A program made the position numbers and the translations under genes. A DNA stretch of 12,453 bases from Candidatus Dormiibacterota bacterium (lineage in GTDB: Bacteria; Chloroflexota; Dormibacteria; Dormibacterales; Dormibacteraceae): the NCBI GenBank assembly GCA_003151665.1, contig PLYD01000066.1:1-12453 (forward strand), read 5' to 3'. Shown here piece after piece: positions 1 through 7,401 of this stretch (positions are counted from its first letter, which is position 1; every line of letters begins with the position of its first letter). The notes under the pieces are model-generated. The model saw nothing but the letters and a program-made list of their open reading frames with translations, searched no databases and was not told the DNA's origin.

Positions 1-28
1 TGCGCATAGCGGTGCGGGGTCTGGGCAT
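1..28 (-). CDS. istA: IS21-family transposase IstA, first nine codons only
   Basis: Reading leftwards from an ATG at 28, the strand encodes MPRPRTAMR before the window ends. Many IS21-family IstA proteins open this way, with a short Met-Pro lead and then an 'MRKIRE..L' type helix-turn-helix region. A good Shine-Dalgarno, AAGGAG at 35-40, lies 6 bases upstream of the ATG. IstA is the DDE integrase of IS21 elements and works with the ATPase helper IstB; both would lie to the left, outside the window. The call rests on nine residues plus the typical terminal repeats at 118-188, so the family is likely but not proven. The direction is the same as the interrupted agmatinase gene. Confidence 0.6.
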
Positions 29-117
29 CGGCGGCTCCTTCAACGTGGTCTGCGATTGCCCAGAAGGATGCCGCTCGCCCCTCAGCTCACGCCGTCGCTA
101 GCAGGCCTCCCGGCGGG

Positions 118-188
118 GTGATCGGAAACCCCGGAATAGGTGATCGCTTTCGTCCGGAATGGGTGATCGCTTTGCTCCGGAATCCGCA
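118..188. repeat. Iterated terminal repeats of the IS21-like element
   Basis: The plus strand shows a unit close to CCGGAAT-R-GGTGATCGCTTT repeated with a 22-23 base period. The core GTGATC occurs at 118-123, 140-145 and 163-168. The core CCGGAAT occurs at 131-137, 154-160 and 177-183, and the last copy runs into the proposed terminus CCGCA at 184-188. Multiple internal repeats of about this length are characteristic of IS21-family ends, where the transposition proteins bind. The first copy is degenerate (GATCGGAAAC instead of GATCGCTTT). Confidence 0.75.
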
Positions 189-356
189 GTAGTCGGTGGT
201 GCGGATCATCTTCGGACCGAATCGAGCGCCCGCACGGTACGAGGTCCCCGCGTCGTACGGCGCACCGATGATCACGACGTCAGCCCCTTCAAAGGTCGAA
301 GGCACGTCGAGGTCGCATCGGTCCACACCAAGGAAGGTGACGTCGGGACCGTACAT
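189..356 (-). pseudogene. speB: Agmatinase/arginase-family ureohydrolase, N-terminal fragment cut by an IS
   Basis: The fragment encodes about 56 residues including GADVVIIGAPYDAGTSYRAG followed by ARFGPKMIRTTDY. This is the conserved N-terminal strand and loop of agmatinase-type ureohydrolases (pattern GxPxDxGTSxRxGxRxGPxxIR). After the Tyr codon at 189-191 the frame enters IS sequence and reads non-homologous residues to a stop at 87-89. All metal-binding His/Asp motifs of the family lie further C-terminal and are lost here. The start is uncertain: ATG at 354-356 is used, but family-like residues (RVGPLTPRIGG) continue upstream, and a TTG at 375-377 overlapping the potC stop is an alternative. 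Downstream of a polyamine importer, agmatine to putrescine plus urea is the likely original reaction. Guanidinobutyrase cannot be excluded. Confidence 0.75.
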
Positions 357-373
357 CCCGCCAATGCGCGGGG

Positions 374-1255
374 TCAAAGGGCCGACTCGCGCGCCAGCTG
401 GCGGTTTCGCCAACTCCGAATCGCCGCGAAGCTGACTGCTAGCAAGGCGCCGGCCAGGAAGATGAAAGTGCCGATCACGTTCACTTGGGGCGGCACTCCA
501 TTCCGGGTCGCCCCATATACCCAAAGGGGGAAGGTGAGCGTGTTGCCGGAGACAAAGCTGGTGATCACATAGTCATCCAGGCAGAGCGCAAAGGCCAGCA
601 GCGCCGCCGCCATCACGCCCGGAAAGATGACCGGCAGGGTCACCAGCAGGAACGTCCACAGGGGCGATGCGCCGAGGTCTTGCGCCGATTCTTCGAGCGC
701 GCGATCGAAACCGACCAAGCGGGCCCGCACGGTTATCGCCACGAACGGTATCGAAAACATCACCTGGGCCAGTACGATGGTGGGGATCCCGAGGGGAACA
801 TTGACCGCGACAAACAGGGTAAGGAGTGATGCGCCAATCACTACTTCAGACGCCGCGATGTTCATGACCAAGATCGCATCAAGCAGCTTCTTGCCGCGAA
901 AGCTGTATCGATGAGAGGCGAGGGCGATCATCGTGCCGAGGACGGTTGAGATGAGCGCGCCCACAGTAGCCGTTGCCAGCGACGTATAGACGGCCGATGT
1001 CAGCTCGGGTACCGCGAACGGATTCTCAAACCACTTGAGCGTGAAACCCGACCAGACGATGTTGAGCTTGCCGTGCGTGTCGTTGAACCCATACAGGATC
1101 ATCACGAAGATCGGGGCGAATAGCCACACGATCACGAGGTGCGTGTAGCCCGGCAGCAGCAGACGTCCCAGGCGTCTGCGCGCCCTGGCTCCCCTCCTGG
1201 CCATCGGGTTGGACCCTCTCGTCTGTGCTAGCGGTTGTACCGCTTCGGCGCTCAC
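374..1255 (-). CDS. potC: Polyamine ABC transporter permease PotC
   Basis: This is an inner-membrane permease of the spermidine/putrescine importer, about 293 residues from the GTG at 1253-1255. It has six hydrophobic segments, at about residues 37-57, 88-113, 127-150, 157-176, 208-226 and 258-278. The EAA-type loop ('LEESAQDLGASP', about 187-198), which contacts the ATPase PotA, precedes segment five. The charged N-terminus (RRGARARRR) is cytoplasmic by the positive-inside rule. The start choice rests on GGGAGG at 1262-1267, six bases before the GTG. A TTG at 1259-1261 lies directly against that site and is less likely, and an ATG at 1202-1204 is a further option. The gene overlaps the end of potB, implying translational coupling. 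The agmatinase fragment follows within about 20 bases. Confidence 0.9.
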   Translation of the reverse strand: MSAEAVQPLAQTRGSNPMARRGARARRRLGRLLLPGYTHLVIVWLFAPIFVMILYGFNDTHGKLNIVWSGFTLKWFENPFAVPELTSAVYTSLATATVGALISTVLGTMIALASHRYSFRGKKLLDAILVMNIAASEVVIGASLLTLFVAVNVPLGIPTIVLAQVMFSIPFVAITVRARLVGFDRALEESAQDLGASPLWTFLLVTLPVIFPGVMAAALLAFALCLDDYVITSFVSGNTLTFPLWVYGATRNGVPPQVNVIGTFIFLAGALLAVSFAAIRSWRNRQLARESAL

Positions 1256-1257
1256 CG

Positions 1258-2151
1258 TCAACCTCCCATGATCTGTTCGGTGCCGAAGAGGCGCTGGTAT
1301 AGCAGCAGCGTGGCAAGCAGGCCGAGCATGAACACAAAGGCCAGCGAAGCAGCGAACGGATAGTTGATGCTGACCTCGAACTGTTGCTCGATCACGCGGC
1401 CGACCATAGTTGTGCCGACGCCTCCGAGCAGGTCCTGGTTCACGTAATCGGCAACTGCAGGAATGCCTGTTAGGAGCACGCCGGCGAAGACGCCTGGAAT
1501 CGACAGCGGGAAGATGACCCGCCGGAATACCTCGAAGCGATTGGAAAAGAGGTCCTCGGCAGCCTCGACGAGGCCGCGGTCGATCTTCTCGAGTGAGGCG
1601 TAAACCGGCAGTAGCATGAACGGAAAGAAGGTGTAGGCAAGCCCGCCGACGACGGCGACAGGCGTGGCGAGCACTCGAAAGTCAGGCGCCAGCAGGTGGG
1701 CGGATTTGAGCGGCCCGAGCAGCGGCCCATCGTCACTGAGCAGCGTTTCCCAAGACAGCGTGCGGATTACGAAGGAGACGAAGAAGGGCAGCAACACCAC
1801 AAGCAGGTAGGCGGACTTGCGTGGGCCGGCGTAGAACGCGATCCAATACGCGGCCGGATAGGCGACCAAGAGCGCGACGATTGTCGCGGCGCCGCCGTAC
1901 TCGACTGCGTGCAGGTACTGCTCGGAGTACAAACCGAACCCATCCGAGTAATTACCAAAGTTCCATGTGAAGTTGAAGCCGTTGATGAAATCGCCCGACT
2001 CGAGGGACGTGATTGCCAGGGTGACGATGGGCAGCAGGAAAAAGAGCACCAGCCAGCCTCCTCCAGGCAGGATCAGCAGGTATGGGGCCAGCGCCCGTCC
2101 CCAACGGGAACTGAGCGAAGGCCGCCTGGCAGCGCGGGCTTGGGTCGCCAC
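1258..2151 (-). CDS. potB: Polyamine ABC transporter permease PotB
   Basis: This is the first of the two permease subunits, 297 residues, forming the membrane channel with PotC. Hydrophobic segments lie at about residues 22-49, 84-106, 113-133, 158-186, 217-236 and 265-287. The EAA loop ('DRGLVEAAEDLFSNRFEVF', about 191-209) with the following 'RRVIFPLSIPGVFAG' is typical of PotB-type permeases. The long periplasmic stretch between segments one and two (about 50-83) also fits the family. The start is GTG at 2149-2151, 19 bases after the potD stop. No good Shine-Dalgarno is visible there (only AGG immediately before it), so reinitiation after potD is likely. The C-terminus overlaps the potC start region. 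Confidence 0.9.
   Translation of the reverse strand: MATQARAARRPSLSSRWGRALAPYLLILPGGGWLVLFFLLPIVTLAITSLESGDFINGFNFTWNFGNYSDGFGLYSEQYLHAVEYGGAATIVALLVAYPAAYWIAFYAGPRKSAYLLVVLLPFFVSFVIRTLSWETLLSDDGPLLGPLKSAHLLAPDFRVLATPVAVVGGLAYTFFPFMLLPVYASLEKIDRGLVEAAEDLFSNRFEVFRRVIFPLSIPGVFAGVLLTGIPAVADYVNQDLLGGVGTTMVGRVIEQQFEVSINYPFAASLAFVFMLGLLATLLLYQRLFGTEQIMGG
1262..1267 (-). promoter_or_regulatory. Ribosome-binding site deciding the potC start
   Basis: The minus strand reads GGGAGG and then six bases to the GTG at 1253-1255. The site lies in the last codons of potB, ahead of its TGA at 1258-1260. It favours GTG over the overlapping TTG at 1259-1261, which would leave no spacer. Confidence 0.65.
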
Positions 2152-2170
2152 CTAGAGGCTTAACCCCGGG

Positions 2171-3445
2171 TCAGGAGATGATGACCGCGTTGAATATCGT
2201 GTTCCACTCGGTGAGCTCGCTCGGGTTGAGGACTCGGTAGTAGGAAACCTTGTTGAACTCGTCCTGCGGTGGGAAGACCAGCGGGCTCTCAGAGGTCGCC
2301 AGGAGCGACGCCTTCGTGGCTGCGTCCTTCTCCTGCGCCGCCTGCTGCTCGATGTACTGCTTTGCGGCGGGCACTGGTGTGATGTAGTCGATGTACTCGG
2401 CGAGAGTCGCCGCTTCGGCAGGCTGGTACACCCAGTTCATGTATGTGATTGCATCCAACGGATGCGCTGCGTTGAGCGGGATCGTCATGTTGTCCGTCCA
2501 GATAAGTCCACCCTCTGAAGGGACGACGAACTTCAGGTTGTCGTTGCCGGCCGACAGGTTGGCCTGGAAGATGTCGCCGGACCAGGCCATGGTGATCCAG
2601 GTGTCACCACTGCTCAGCGCCTTGATGTAGCTCTGGTCGTAGTACTTGCGGACGATGCCCGCGTCTCGCTGCGCCTTGAGCTTGTCGGCCGCCTTCTGCC
2701 AGTCCTTCGGCGTCGAGGTCTCAGGTTTGATCCCGAGCCCGACCAGGGCCAGGTTCGGAGTGTCTTCGATGTTGCTCATCATTCCGACTTTCCCCGCGAA
2801 CTTGGGGTCGAACAGGTCCGCGTAGCTCGTGATGTCACGCCCCGTCTTGGCCGGGTTGTAACCGATTCCGGTGAAGCCTGACTGCCAGGGGATGGTGAAC
2901 TTGTTGCCAGGATCGAAAGCGCGGCTCTGAAGCGTGGGCGCCGCGTACTGGGTGAAGTTGGGAAGCTTTGTCAGGTCGAGCTCTGTCAGCCAGTGCTTGA
3001 GCTGGTAATCGGTCAGATAGATCCCGTTGGTGACGACGATGATGTCGTACCCGATCGGCGTGCCGGCCTGCAACAGGGGCGCCACCTTAGCGAAGAAGCT
3101 GTTGTTGTCCTGGATCGGCTCGCTGTAGTTGACCTTGATGCCGGTCTCCTTGGTGAACTGGTCCAGCGAGGGGTAGGTGGTCTTGCCCTTGGAGTCCTGG
3201 GCGACATCGATGTAGAGGGGCCAGTTTCCGAAGTCCAGGGTTCCCGTCTTCACCGCCTTGTCCCACACCCAGTTGGTGTGCGCGGCGACGGCCGGCTTGC
3301 TGCCGATACCGCAGGCCGCCATGAATGCCGCCATGCTCACAGCGCCGGCTCCCTGCAGGGCAGTACGCCTCGTTATGCGTTTCTGAGTCAACCCGCGCAG
3401 AAAGGACGGGTCCATGTAGTACGGAATCTCTTTGTCGGTGCTCAT
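2171..3445 (-). CDS. potD: Spermidine/putrescine-binding lipoprotein PotD
   Basis: This is the extracytoplasmic substrate-binding protein, 424 residues, that delivers polyamines to PotBC. The N-terminus has a Tat-like twin-arginine signal (ITRRTALQGAG, Arg26-Arg27), a hydrophobic stretch and a lipobox ending at Cys45 (MAACG). It is therefore predicted to be a Tat-exported lipoprotein anchored outside the membrane. Family signatures follow: DFGNWPLYID (71-80), YSEPIQDNNSF (107-117), QSGFTGIGYNP (188-198), SYADLFDPKFAGKVGM (207-222), MAWSGDIF (286-293) and LIWTDNMTIP (314-323). The Trp316-x-Asp318 pair probably corresponds to the Trp/Asp pair that contacts polyamine amines in E. coli PotD, by inference from motif position. 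It starts nine bases after potA. Putrescine and spermidine cannot be told apart from the sequence. Confidence 0.92.
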   Translation of the reverse strand: MSTDKEIPYYMDPSFLRGLTQKRITRRTALQGAGAVSMAAFMAACGIGSKPAVAAHTNWVWDKAVKTGTLDFGNWPLYIDVAQDSKGKTTYPSLDQFTKETGIKVNYSEPIQDNNSFFAKVAPLLQAGTPIGYDIIVVTNGIYLTDYQLKHWLTELDLTKLPNFTQYAAPTLQSRAFDPGNKFTIPWQSGFTGIGYNPAKTGRDITSYADLFDPKFAGKVGMMSNIEDTPNLALVGLGIKPETSTPKDWQKAADKLKAQRDAGIVRKYYDQSYIKALSSGDTWITMAWSGDIFQANLSAGNDNLKFVVPSEGGLIWTDNMTIPLNAAHPLDAITYMNWVYQPAEAATLAEYIDYITPVPAAKQYIEQQAAQEKDAATKASLLATSESPLVFPPQDEFNKVSYYRVLNPSELTEWNTIFNAVIIS

Positions 3446-3446
3446 T

Positions 3447-3453
3447 CCTCTCC
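3447..3453 (-). promoter_or_regulatory. potD ribosome-binding site
   Basis: The minus strand shows AGAGGAGAGGA just before the ATG at 3443-3445, overlapping the potA stop codon (3455-3457). It is among the clearest Shine-Dalgarno sequences in the window, consistent with the high synthesis usual for binding proteins. Confidence 0.6.
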
Positions 3454-3454
3454 T

Positions 3455-4618
3455 CTAATCGTGTGGTTTCGGCTGAACGGACGATTCCGCCTCGCCGACC
3501 GGGATGACGAACGTGTGCTGAGGCGCCCAGGCCAGGCGAACCGCATCCCCCGGCTTGGCGACGGCGTCCCCGGTGGAGTTCCTGTCGAACGCCGTCATCT
3601 CCCGTCCCTCGGCGGTCTGGAAGAAGTACTGAAAGCTCACCCCTGCGAACACGGCGCTCCGTAGGGTAGCCGGTACGACATTCTGGGTTGCGGGCGGCTC
3701 GGTGCCGACGGGGAAGACCTGGATCTTCTCGGGGCGAACGCCAACGCGCAGAGATTCGCCATCCTTCCGGTCCCGCTCGACCGGTATCCGGATCCTGACG
3801 CCATTCGCCAGCTCGACCTGGCCCCAGCCGCTATCGGTCCCACGATAGGTGCCCTCGAGAAGATTCGAAGCGCCGAGGAATTCCGCCACGAACACGGTCG
3901 CCGGGCGCTCGTAGACGTCCTCGGGCCGCCCGAGCTGCTCGATCTTTCCGTTGTTCATGACGGCGATGCGGTCGGAAATCGTCATCGCCTCTTCCTGGTC
4001 GTGGGTCACGAACACAAAGGTGATGCCCACCTCCTTCTGGATGCGCTTGAGCTCCAGCTGCATCTGCTTGCGGAGTTTGAGGTCGAGCGCCCCGAGGGGC
4101 TCGTCCAGGAGAAGCACCTGCGGCCGGTTGACCAGCGCTCGAGCGAGCGCGACCCGCTGCTGCTGGCCTCCGGAAAGCTGCGAGCGCCGGCGCTTCCCGT
4201 AGCCCGCGAGGCTCACCAGCTCCAGCGCCTCCACCACGCGCCGCTCGACCTCTTTGGCGGGCACTCGCTTCCGACGAAGGCCGAAAGCGACGTTGTCGTA
4301 GACGCTGAGGTGCGGGAACAGCCCGTACGACTGGAAGACGGTGTTGACATTTCTCTTGTATGCGGGGAGGTCCGTGACGTCCTGCCCGTCCAGACTAACC
4401 ACTCCCTCGGTCGGCACCTCAAAACCTCCGATCAGGCGGAGGGTCGTGGTTTTGCCGCAGCCGGACGGTCCCAGCATGCTGAAGAACTCACCGCGGCGGA
4501 TCTCCAGCGTGAGCCTGTCGACTGCGACCACGGAGCCAAAGCGCTTGACCACCTGGTCGAGAACGACGACCGAATCGCCGTGCGCCGTATGCGCCTCTCC
4601 TGGCGCCGGCTCGCTCAT
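3455..4618 (-). CDS. potA: Polyamine ABC transporter ATPase PotA
   Basis: This ATP-hydrolysing subunit is 387 residues from the ATG at 4616-4618. From that start: Walker A GPSGCGKT (50-57), Q-loop Gln96 in FQSYGLFPH, ABC signature LSGGQQQR (148-155), Walker B VLLLDEP (168-174), D-loop LGALD and switch His206 in VTHDQEEA. The ~130 residues after the ATPase core fit the TOBE_2-type regulatory domain of PotA/CysA proteins. The frame stays open 114 codons further upstream into the ppc end, but that stretch is low-quality sequence with no family match, so the ATG is preferred. The nearest purine-rich site (GAGGAGG, 4636-4642) is 17 bases away, longer than usual. Together with potD, potB and potC this completes the importer. 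Confidence 0.92.
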   Translation of the reverse strand: MSEPAPGEAHTAHGDSVVVLDQVVKRFGSVVAVDRLTLEIRRGEFFSMLGPSGCGKTTTLRLIGGFEVPTEGVVSLDGQDVTDLPAYKRNVNTVFQSYGLFPHLSVYDNVAFGLRRKRVPAKEVERRVVEALELVSLAGYGKRRRSQLSGGQQQRVALARALVNRPQVLLLDEPLGALDLKLRKQMQLELKRIQKEVGITFVFVTHDQEEAMTISDRIAVMNNGKIEQLGRPEDVYERPATVFVAEFLGASNLLEGTYRGTDSGWGQVELANGVRIRIPVERDRKDGESLRVGVRPEKIQVFPVGTEPPATQNVVPATLRSAVFAGVSFQYFFQTAEGREMTAFDRNSTGDAVAKPGDAVRLAWAPQHTFVIPVGEAESSVQPKPHD

Positions 4619-4788
4619 CGATGTCGCACCGTTGGCCTCCTCGAGTTCGCGTTGGTATTGCCGATAGGGACTGGCGACGGCGCCGAAGTACCCATAAGAT
4701 CCGGACCCGCGCGCGTGAGGCGGCGTGTCAGCGACCAATTCTGCATCTTGCAGAGATGGGACCGCTACCCGCCAAATAGAGCTGACCC
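4619..4788 (-). other. Gap between ppc and potA, with a small inverted repeat
   Basis: These 170 bases separate ppc from potA. A GAGGAGG site lies at 4636-4642. CTGCA-TCT-TGCAG at 4741-4753 is a short perfect inverted repeat (5 + 5 bases) that could be a weak operator. I see no T-run terminator for ppc and no convincing -35/-10 pair on the minus strand. Whether potABCD has its own promoter or is read through from ppc is undecided. Confidence 0.3.
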
Positions 4789-7401
4789 CTAGCCAGTGTT
4801 TTGAAGACCGGCCGCCACGCCGTTGACAGTCAGAAGAAACAGCCTTTCCGCCAGCACTCTCTCTCGCGCACCGGATCCTTTGGCTCTGAGCGCGCGCAGC
4901 GCTCTGAGCTGCAGGTGGGAGAGCGCGTCGACATATGGGTTGCGGAGCTCGATTGCCCACGAAAGCACCCGCCGATCTTCCAGCAGTCGCTTGTGTCCAG
5001 TGACGGCAAGAACCTTCTCCTTGGTCAGCTCGTACTCGCGCAGCAGGAGCGCCGATAGGTCAGGGTTGGCGCCCAGGTCGAGGTAATGCTTCGCTATCTT
5101 CCGGTCCGTCTTGGCGAGGCTCATCTCGGCATTGTCGAGGAGCACGTTGAAGAGCGGCCACGAGGCGTATGCCTTCTTGAGCTCCTCGAGTGGTGCGGCC
5201 GCCAGGCCGCTTCCCAGGCCGTACCAGCCAGGCAGGTTGAGCCGCATCTGCGACCACGCGAACACCCACGGAATGGCGCGAAGATCGTCGATGTCTTGGC
5301 CGCCGTGCCGCCGGGCGGGTCGGGACGCGATGCGCAGCCGGCTCAGCTCCTCGATCGGGCTCACCTCTCCAAACCAGCTCGCAAATCCCTCGGCTTCGAC
5401 GAGGGCGCGGTAGGTTTCGCGTGCCGCCTCGTCCACCTGCAGCGCGAGCCGCGCAAAACGCTCTGCAGGAGGCCTCGCTCGCTTTCGGGCGGGCGGCGTC
5501 GAGGCCTCGAGCACTGCCGATGCCACCTGCTCGAGATGCCGGCGGGCAATCGCTTTGTTGCCGTACCTCGCAAAGATCACCTCGCCCTGCTCGGTGACCT
5601 TGAAGTGGCCGCCCACCGACCCGGGGGCCTGCGCGCGAACCGCTCGGTTGGCGGGGCCGCCGCCGCGACCCAGCGCCCCGCCCCGTCCATGGAAGAGCGT
5701 GAGGCGCAAGCCGTGGCGTGCTGCCCATCGGGTCAGCTCCTCCTGCGCGCGATAAAGAGCCAGGGTGGCGGTGAGAGGGCCGACTTCTTTGGTCGAGTCG
5801 GAGTAACCCAGCATCACCTCCAGGCGCCGGCCGGAGCGGACGAGTCGACGCACGGGATTGAGCTTCAGCATTGCGTCCATCACCGAAGGCGACCCCCGAA
5901 GGTCGGCAACTGTTTCGAACAGCGGGATCACCTCGAGCGTCGGAGCGATGCCCCCGGTGGCATGGCCCGCCAGCTCGTAGACGGCAGCCATGTCGTGCAC
6001 ATCGCGTGTGAAGCTCACGACGTATCGCCGGCAAGCCTCAGGGCCAAAATCCGCCTGCAGCGCGGCGATTGCCCCGAGTGTGTCGAGCACCTCAATGGTG
6101 GTCGCCGACCGCTTGGCGCCTGAGCGCACCTCGGCGAGCGCGTGCGCATGGATGAGGCTGTGCTGGCGCACCTCCAGCTCGGCGAGATGAAACCCGAATG
6201 TTTCGGCCTGCCAGATCAGGTGCTGCAGCTCGCCGTACGCCAGGCGAACAGCGCCCGCAGCCGCCAGCGACGATTGCACAGTCCGCAGGTCGTCGAGCAG
6301 GCCGGCCGCCCGATCAAATTTCCGCCTTGCGTCCTTCATTCGTGTGGCTCGGATCCGGTCCGCGACGTGAATCAGAAACTGTCGGTGCGGCTCGGAGGGC
6401 GAGCGCTTCTCGAGCTCGGCGAAGCGCTTCGGGTCGGCCGCGCGGAAGGCGGCAAGGCGCCGGCGCAACTGAGGGCTCGGAGGTGTCGTCGCCGTGTCGG
6501 CGGTGAGGGCACGGCCCACCCGATTGGTCGCGTTCTCCAGCGCGATCAGGACGTGCTCGGATTGGATCGGCAGCGTCGCGGCGGTCACCTCCGCGGTGAT
6601 GTTGGCGTTGCCGTCACGATCGCCGCCAACCCAGCTCCCGAATCGGAGAAATGCCGGCGCAAGCGGGGGCCGCTGCCCCGAGTCGTTTGGTCCCAGAGCT
6701 CGGTCCAGCGCTCTATAGATCTCGGGCACGGCGAGGAACAGGGTCTCGTCGAATACCGCCATGACCGAACGGACCTCGTCGAGAGGCTGCACCTGCGTCG
6801 CGCGTAGCTGCCCTGTCCGCCAGAGAATGTCGACCTCCTCGACGAGCCGCCGCTTGGCCTCGGAACGCTCGCTTTCGGAACGGGTCGGATCGTCGAGCCG
6901 GTCCAACTGCTCGCCGGCTCGCCGGATGGCGGTCACGACGGCTCGCCGTCGAGCCTCCGTGGGATGCGCGGTGAAGACGGGGTGCACCTCGAAGTCGGCA
7001 AGGATCCGCTTCAGGCGTCGCGCACCGTGGCGTGACCTCAGCTCGGCGACAGTGGCCGCTAGTGACTCAGGCATCGGCTTCGGCCCCTGGTCCCGCTCAC
7101 GCAGGACTCTTGCGCGGTGATGCTCCTCGGCGAGGTTGGCGAGGTGGAAGTAGCACGCGAATGCCCGGGCGACAGCTGTCGCTCGGGACAGCGACCATGA
7201 TGCAACCAGCTTCTCGGCCTTGCGTTCGTAAGTTGCCTCATCGCGCGCTCGGATCACCGAGCGTCTCAGAAGCTCGACGTCACGTAGCAGCGCCGCCCCG
7301 CCATATTCGGCGACGACCTGGCCGAGGATGTCCCCCAACATACGGATGTCGCGCCGAAGCTCAGATGGTATTTCCTGACGGGCGGTGTCCCTACGGGTCA
7401 A
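4789..7401 (-). CDS. ppc: Phosphoenolpyruvate carboxylase
   Basis: This enzyme carboxylates phosphoenolpyruvate with bicarbonate to oxaloacetate and phosphate, replenishing the TCA cycle and feeding aspartate-family amino acids. The 870-residue length is normal. Family motifs are complete and in order: TAHPTEARRR with catalytic His146, GSWVGGDRDGN (256-266), LEVIPLFETVADL (489-501), LGYSDSTKEVG (531-541), FHGRGGALGRGGGP (570-583), WVFAWSQMRLNLPGWYG near residue 700, and the C-terminal QNTG that reaches the active site. The start is TTG at 7399-7401. A TAG lies four codons upstream in frame, and the first Met (7339-7341) would remove conserved N-terminal residues. There is no Shine-Dalgarno. 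The TTG overlaps the TGA of the third-block frame of the cimA remnant, so translation probably depends on coupling. Confidence 0.96.
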   Translation of the reverse strand: MTRRDTARQEIPSELRRDIRMLGDILGQVVAEYGGAALLRDVELLRRSVIRARDEATYERKAEKLVASWSLSRATAVARAFACYFHLANLAEEHHRARVLRERDQGPKPMPESLAATVAELRSRHGARRLKRILADFEVHPVFTAHPTEARRRAVVTAIRRAGEQLDRLDDPTRSESERSEAKRRLVEEVDILWRTGQLRATQVQPLDEVRSVMAVFDETLFLAVPEIYRALDRALGPNDSGQRPPLAPAFLRFGSWVGGDRDGNANITAEVTAATLPIQSEHVLIALENATNRVGRALTADTATTPPSPQLRRRLAAFRAADPKRFAELEKRSPSEPHRQFLIHVADRIRATRMKDARRKFDRAAGLLDDLRTVQSSLAAAGAVRLAYGELQHLIWQAETFGFHLAELEVRQHSLIHAHALAEVRSGAKRSATTIEVLDTLGAIAALQADFGPEACRRYVVSFTRDVHDMAAVYELAGHATGGIAPTLEVIPLFETVADLRGSPSVMDAMLKLNPVRRLVRSGRRLEVMLGYSDSTKEVGPLTATLALYRAQEELTRWAARHGLRLTLFHGRGGALGRGGGPANRAVRAQAPGSVGGHFKVTEQGEVIFARYGNKAIARRHLEQVASAVLEASTPPARKRARPPAERFARLALQVDEAARETYRALVEAEGFASWFGEVSPIEELSRLRIASRPARRHGGQDIDDLRAIPWVFAWSQMRLNLPGWYGLGSGLAAAPLEELKKAYASWPLFNVLLDNAEMSLAKTDRKIAKHYLDLGANPDLSALLLREYELTKEKVLAVTGHKRLLEDRRVLSWAIELRNPYVDALSHLQLRALRALRAKGSGARERVLAERLFLLTVNGVAAGLQNTG

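Larger units (their letters stand above)
1..188 (-). mobile_element. End of an IS21-family insertion sequence (rest outside the window)
   Basis: Three facts define the element end. The agmatinase reading frame stops matching its family exactly after the codon at 189-191. The base series from 188 leftwards begins 5'-TGCGGATTCCGG on the minus strand, with the TG start usual for IS21 termini. The next ~70 bases are spaced repeats of a kind common at IS21 ends, followed by a ribosome-binding site and an istA-like start. Positions 41-117 between the repeats and the istA ribosome-binding site hold nothing else I can recognise. The other end and any target-site duplication are not in view, so the exact boundary is an inference from the coding-frame break. 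Confidence 0.7.

Noticed and set aside
1259..1261. TTG as the potC start overlapping the potB stop
   Set aside because: It leaves no spacer to the GGGAGG site; the GTG two codons later has the ideal six-base spacing.
4741..4753. CTGCATCTTGCAG as a ppc terminator
   Set aside because: The stem is only five base pairs and no T run follows on either strand.
4619..4960. N-terminal extension of PotA to 501 residues
   Set aside because: The extra 114 codons run through the intergenic gap and the end of ppc on the same strand, show no family match, and homologues begin near the ATG at 4616-4618.
5086..6123. 345-codon plus-strand open frame inside ppc
   Set aside because: It is antisense to a complete, motif-rich ppc; its residues are rich in Arg, Gly and Pro without recognisable motifs, as expected for the complementary strand of a high-GC gene.
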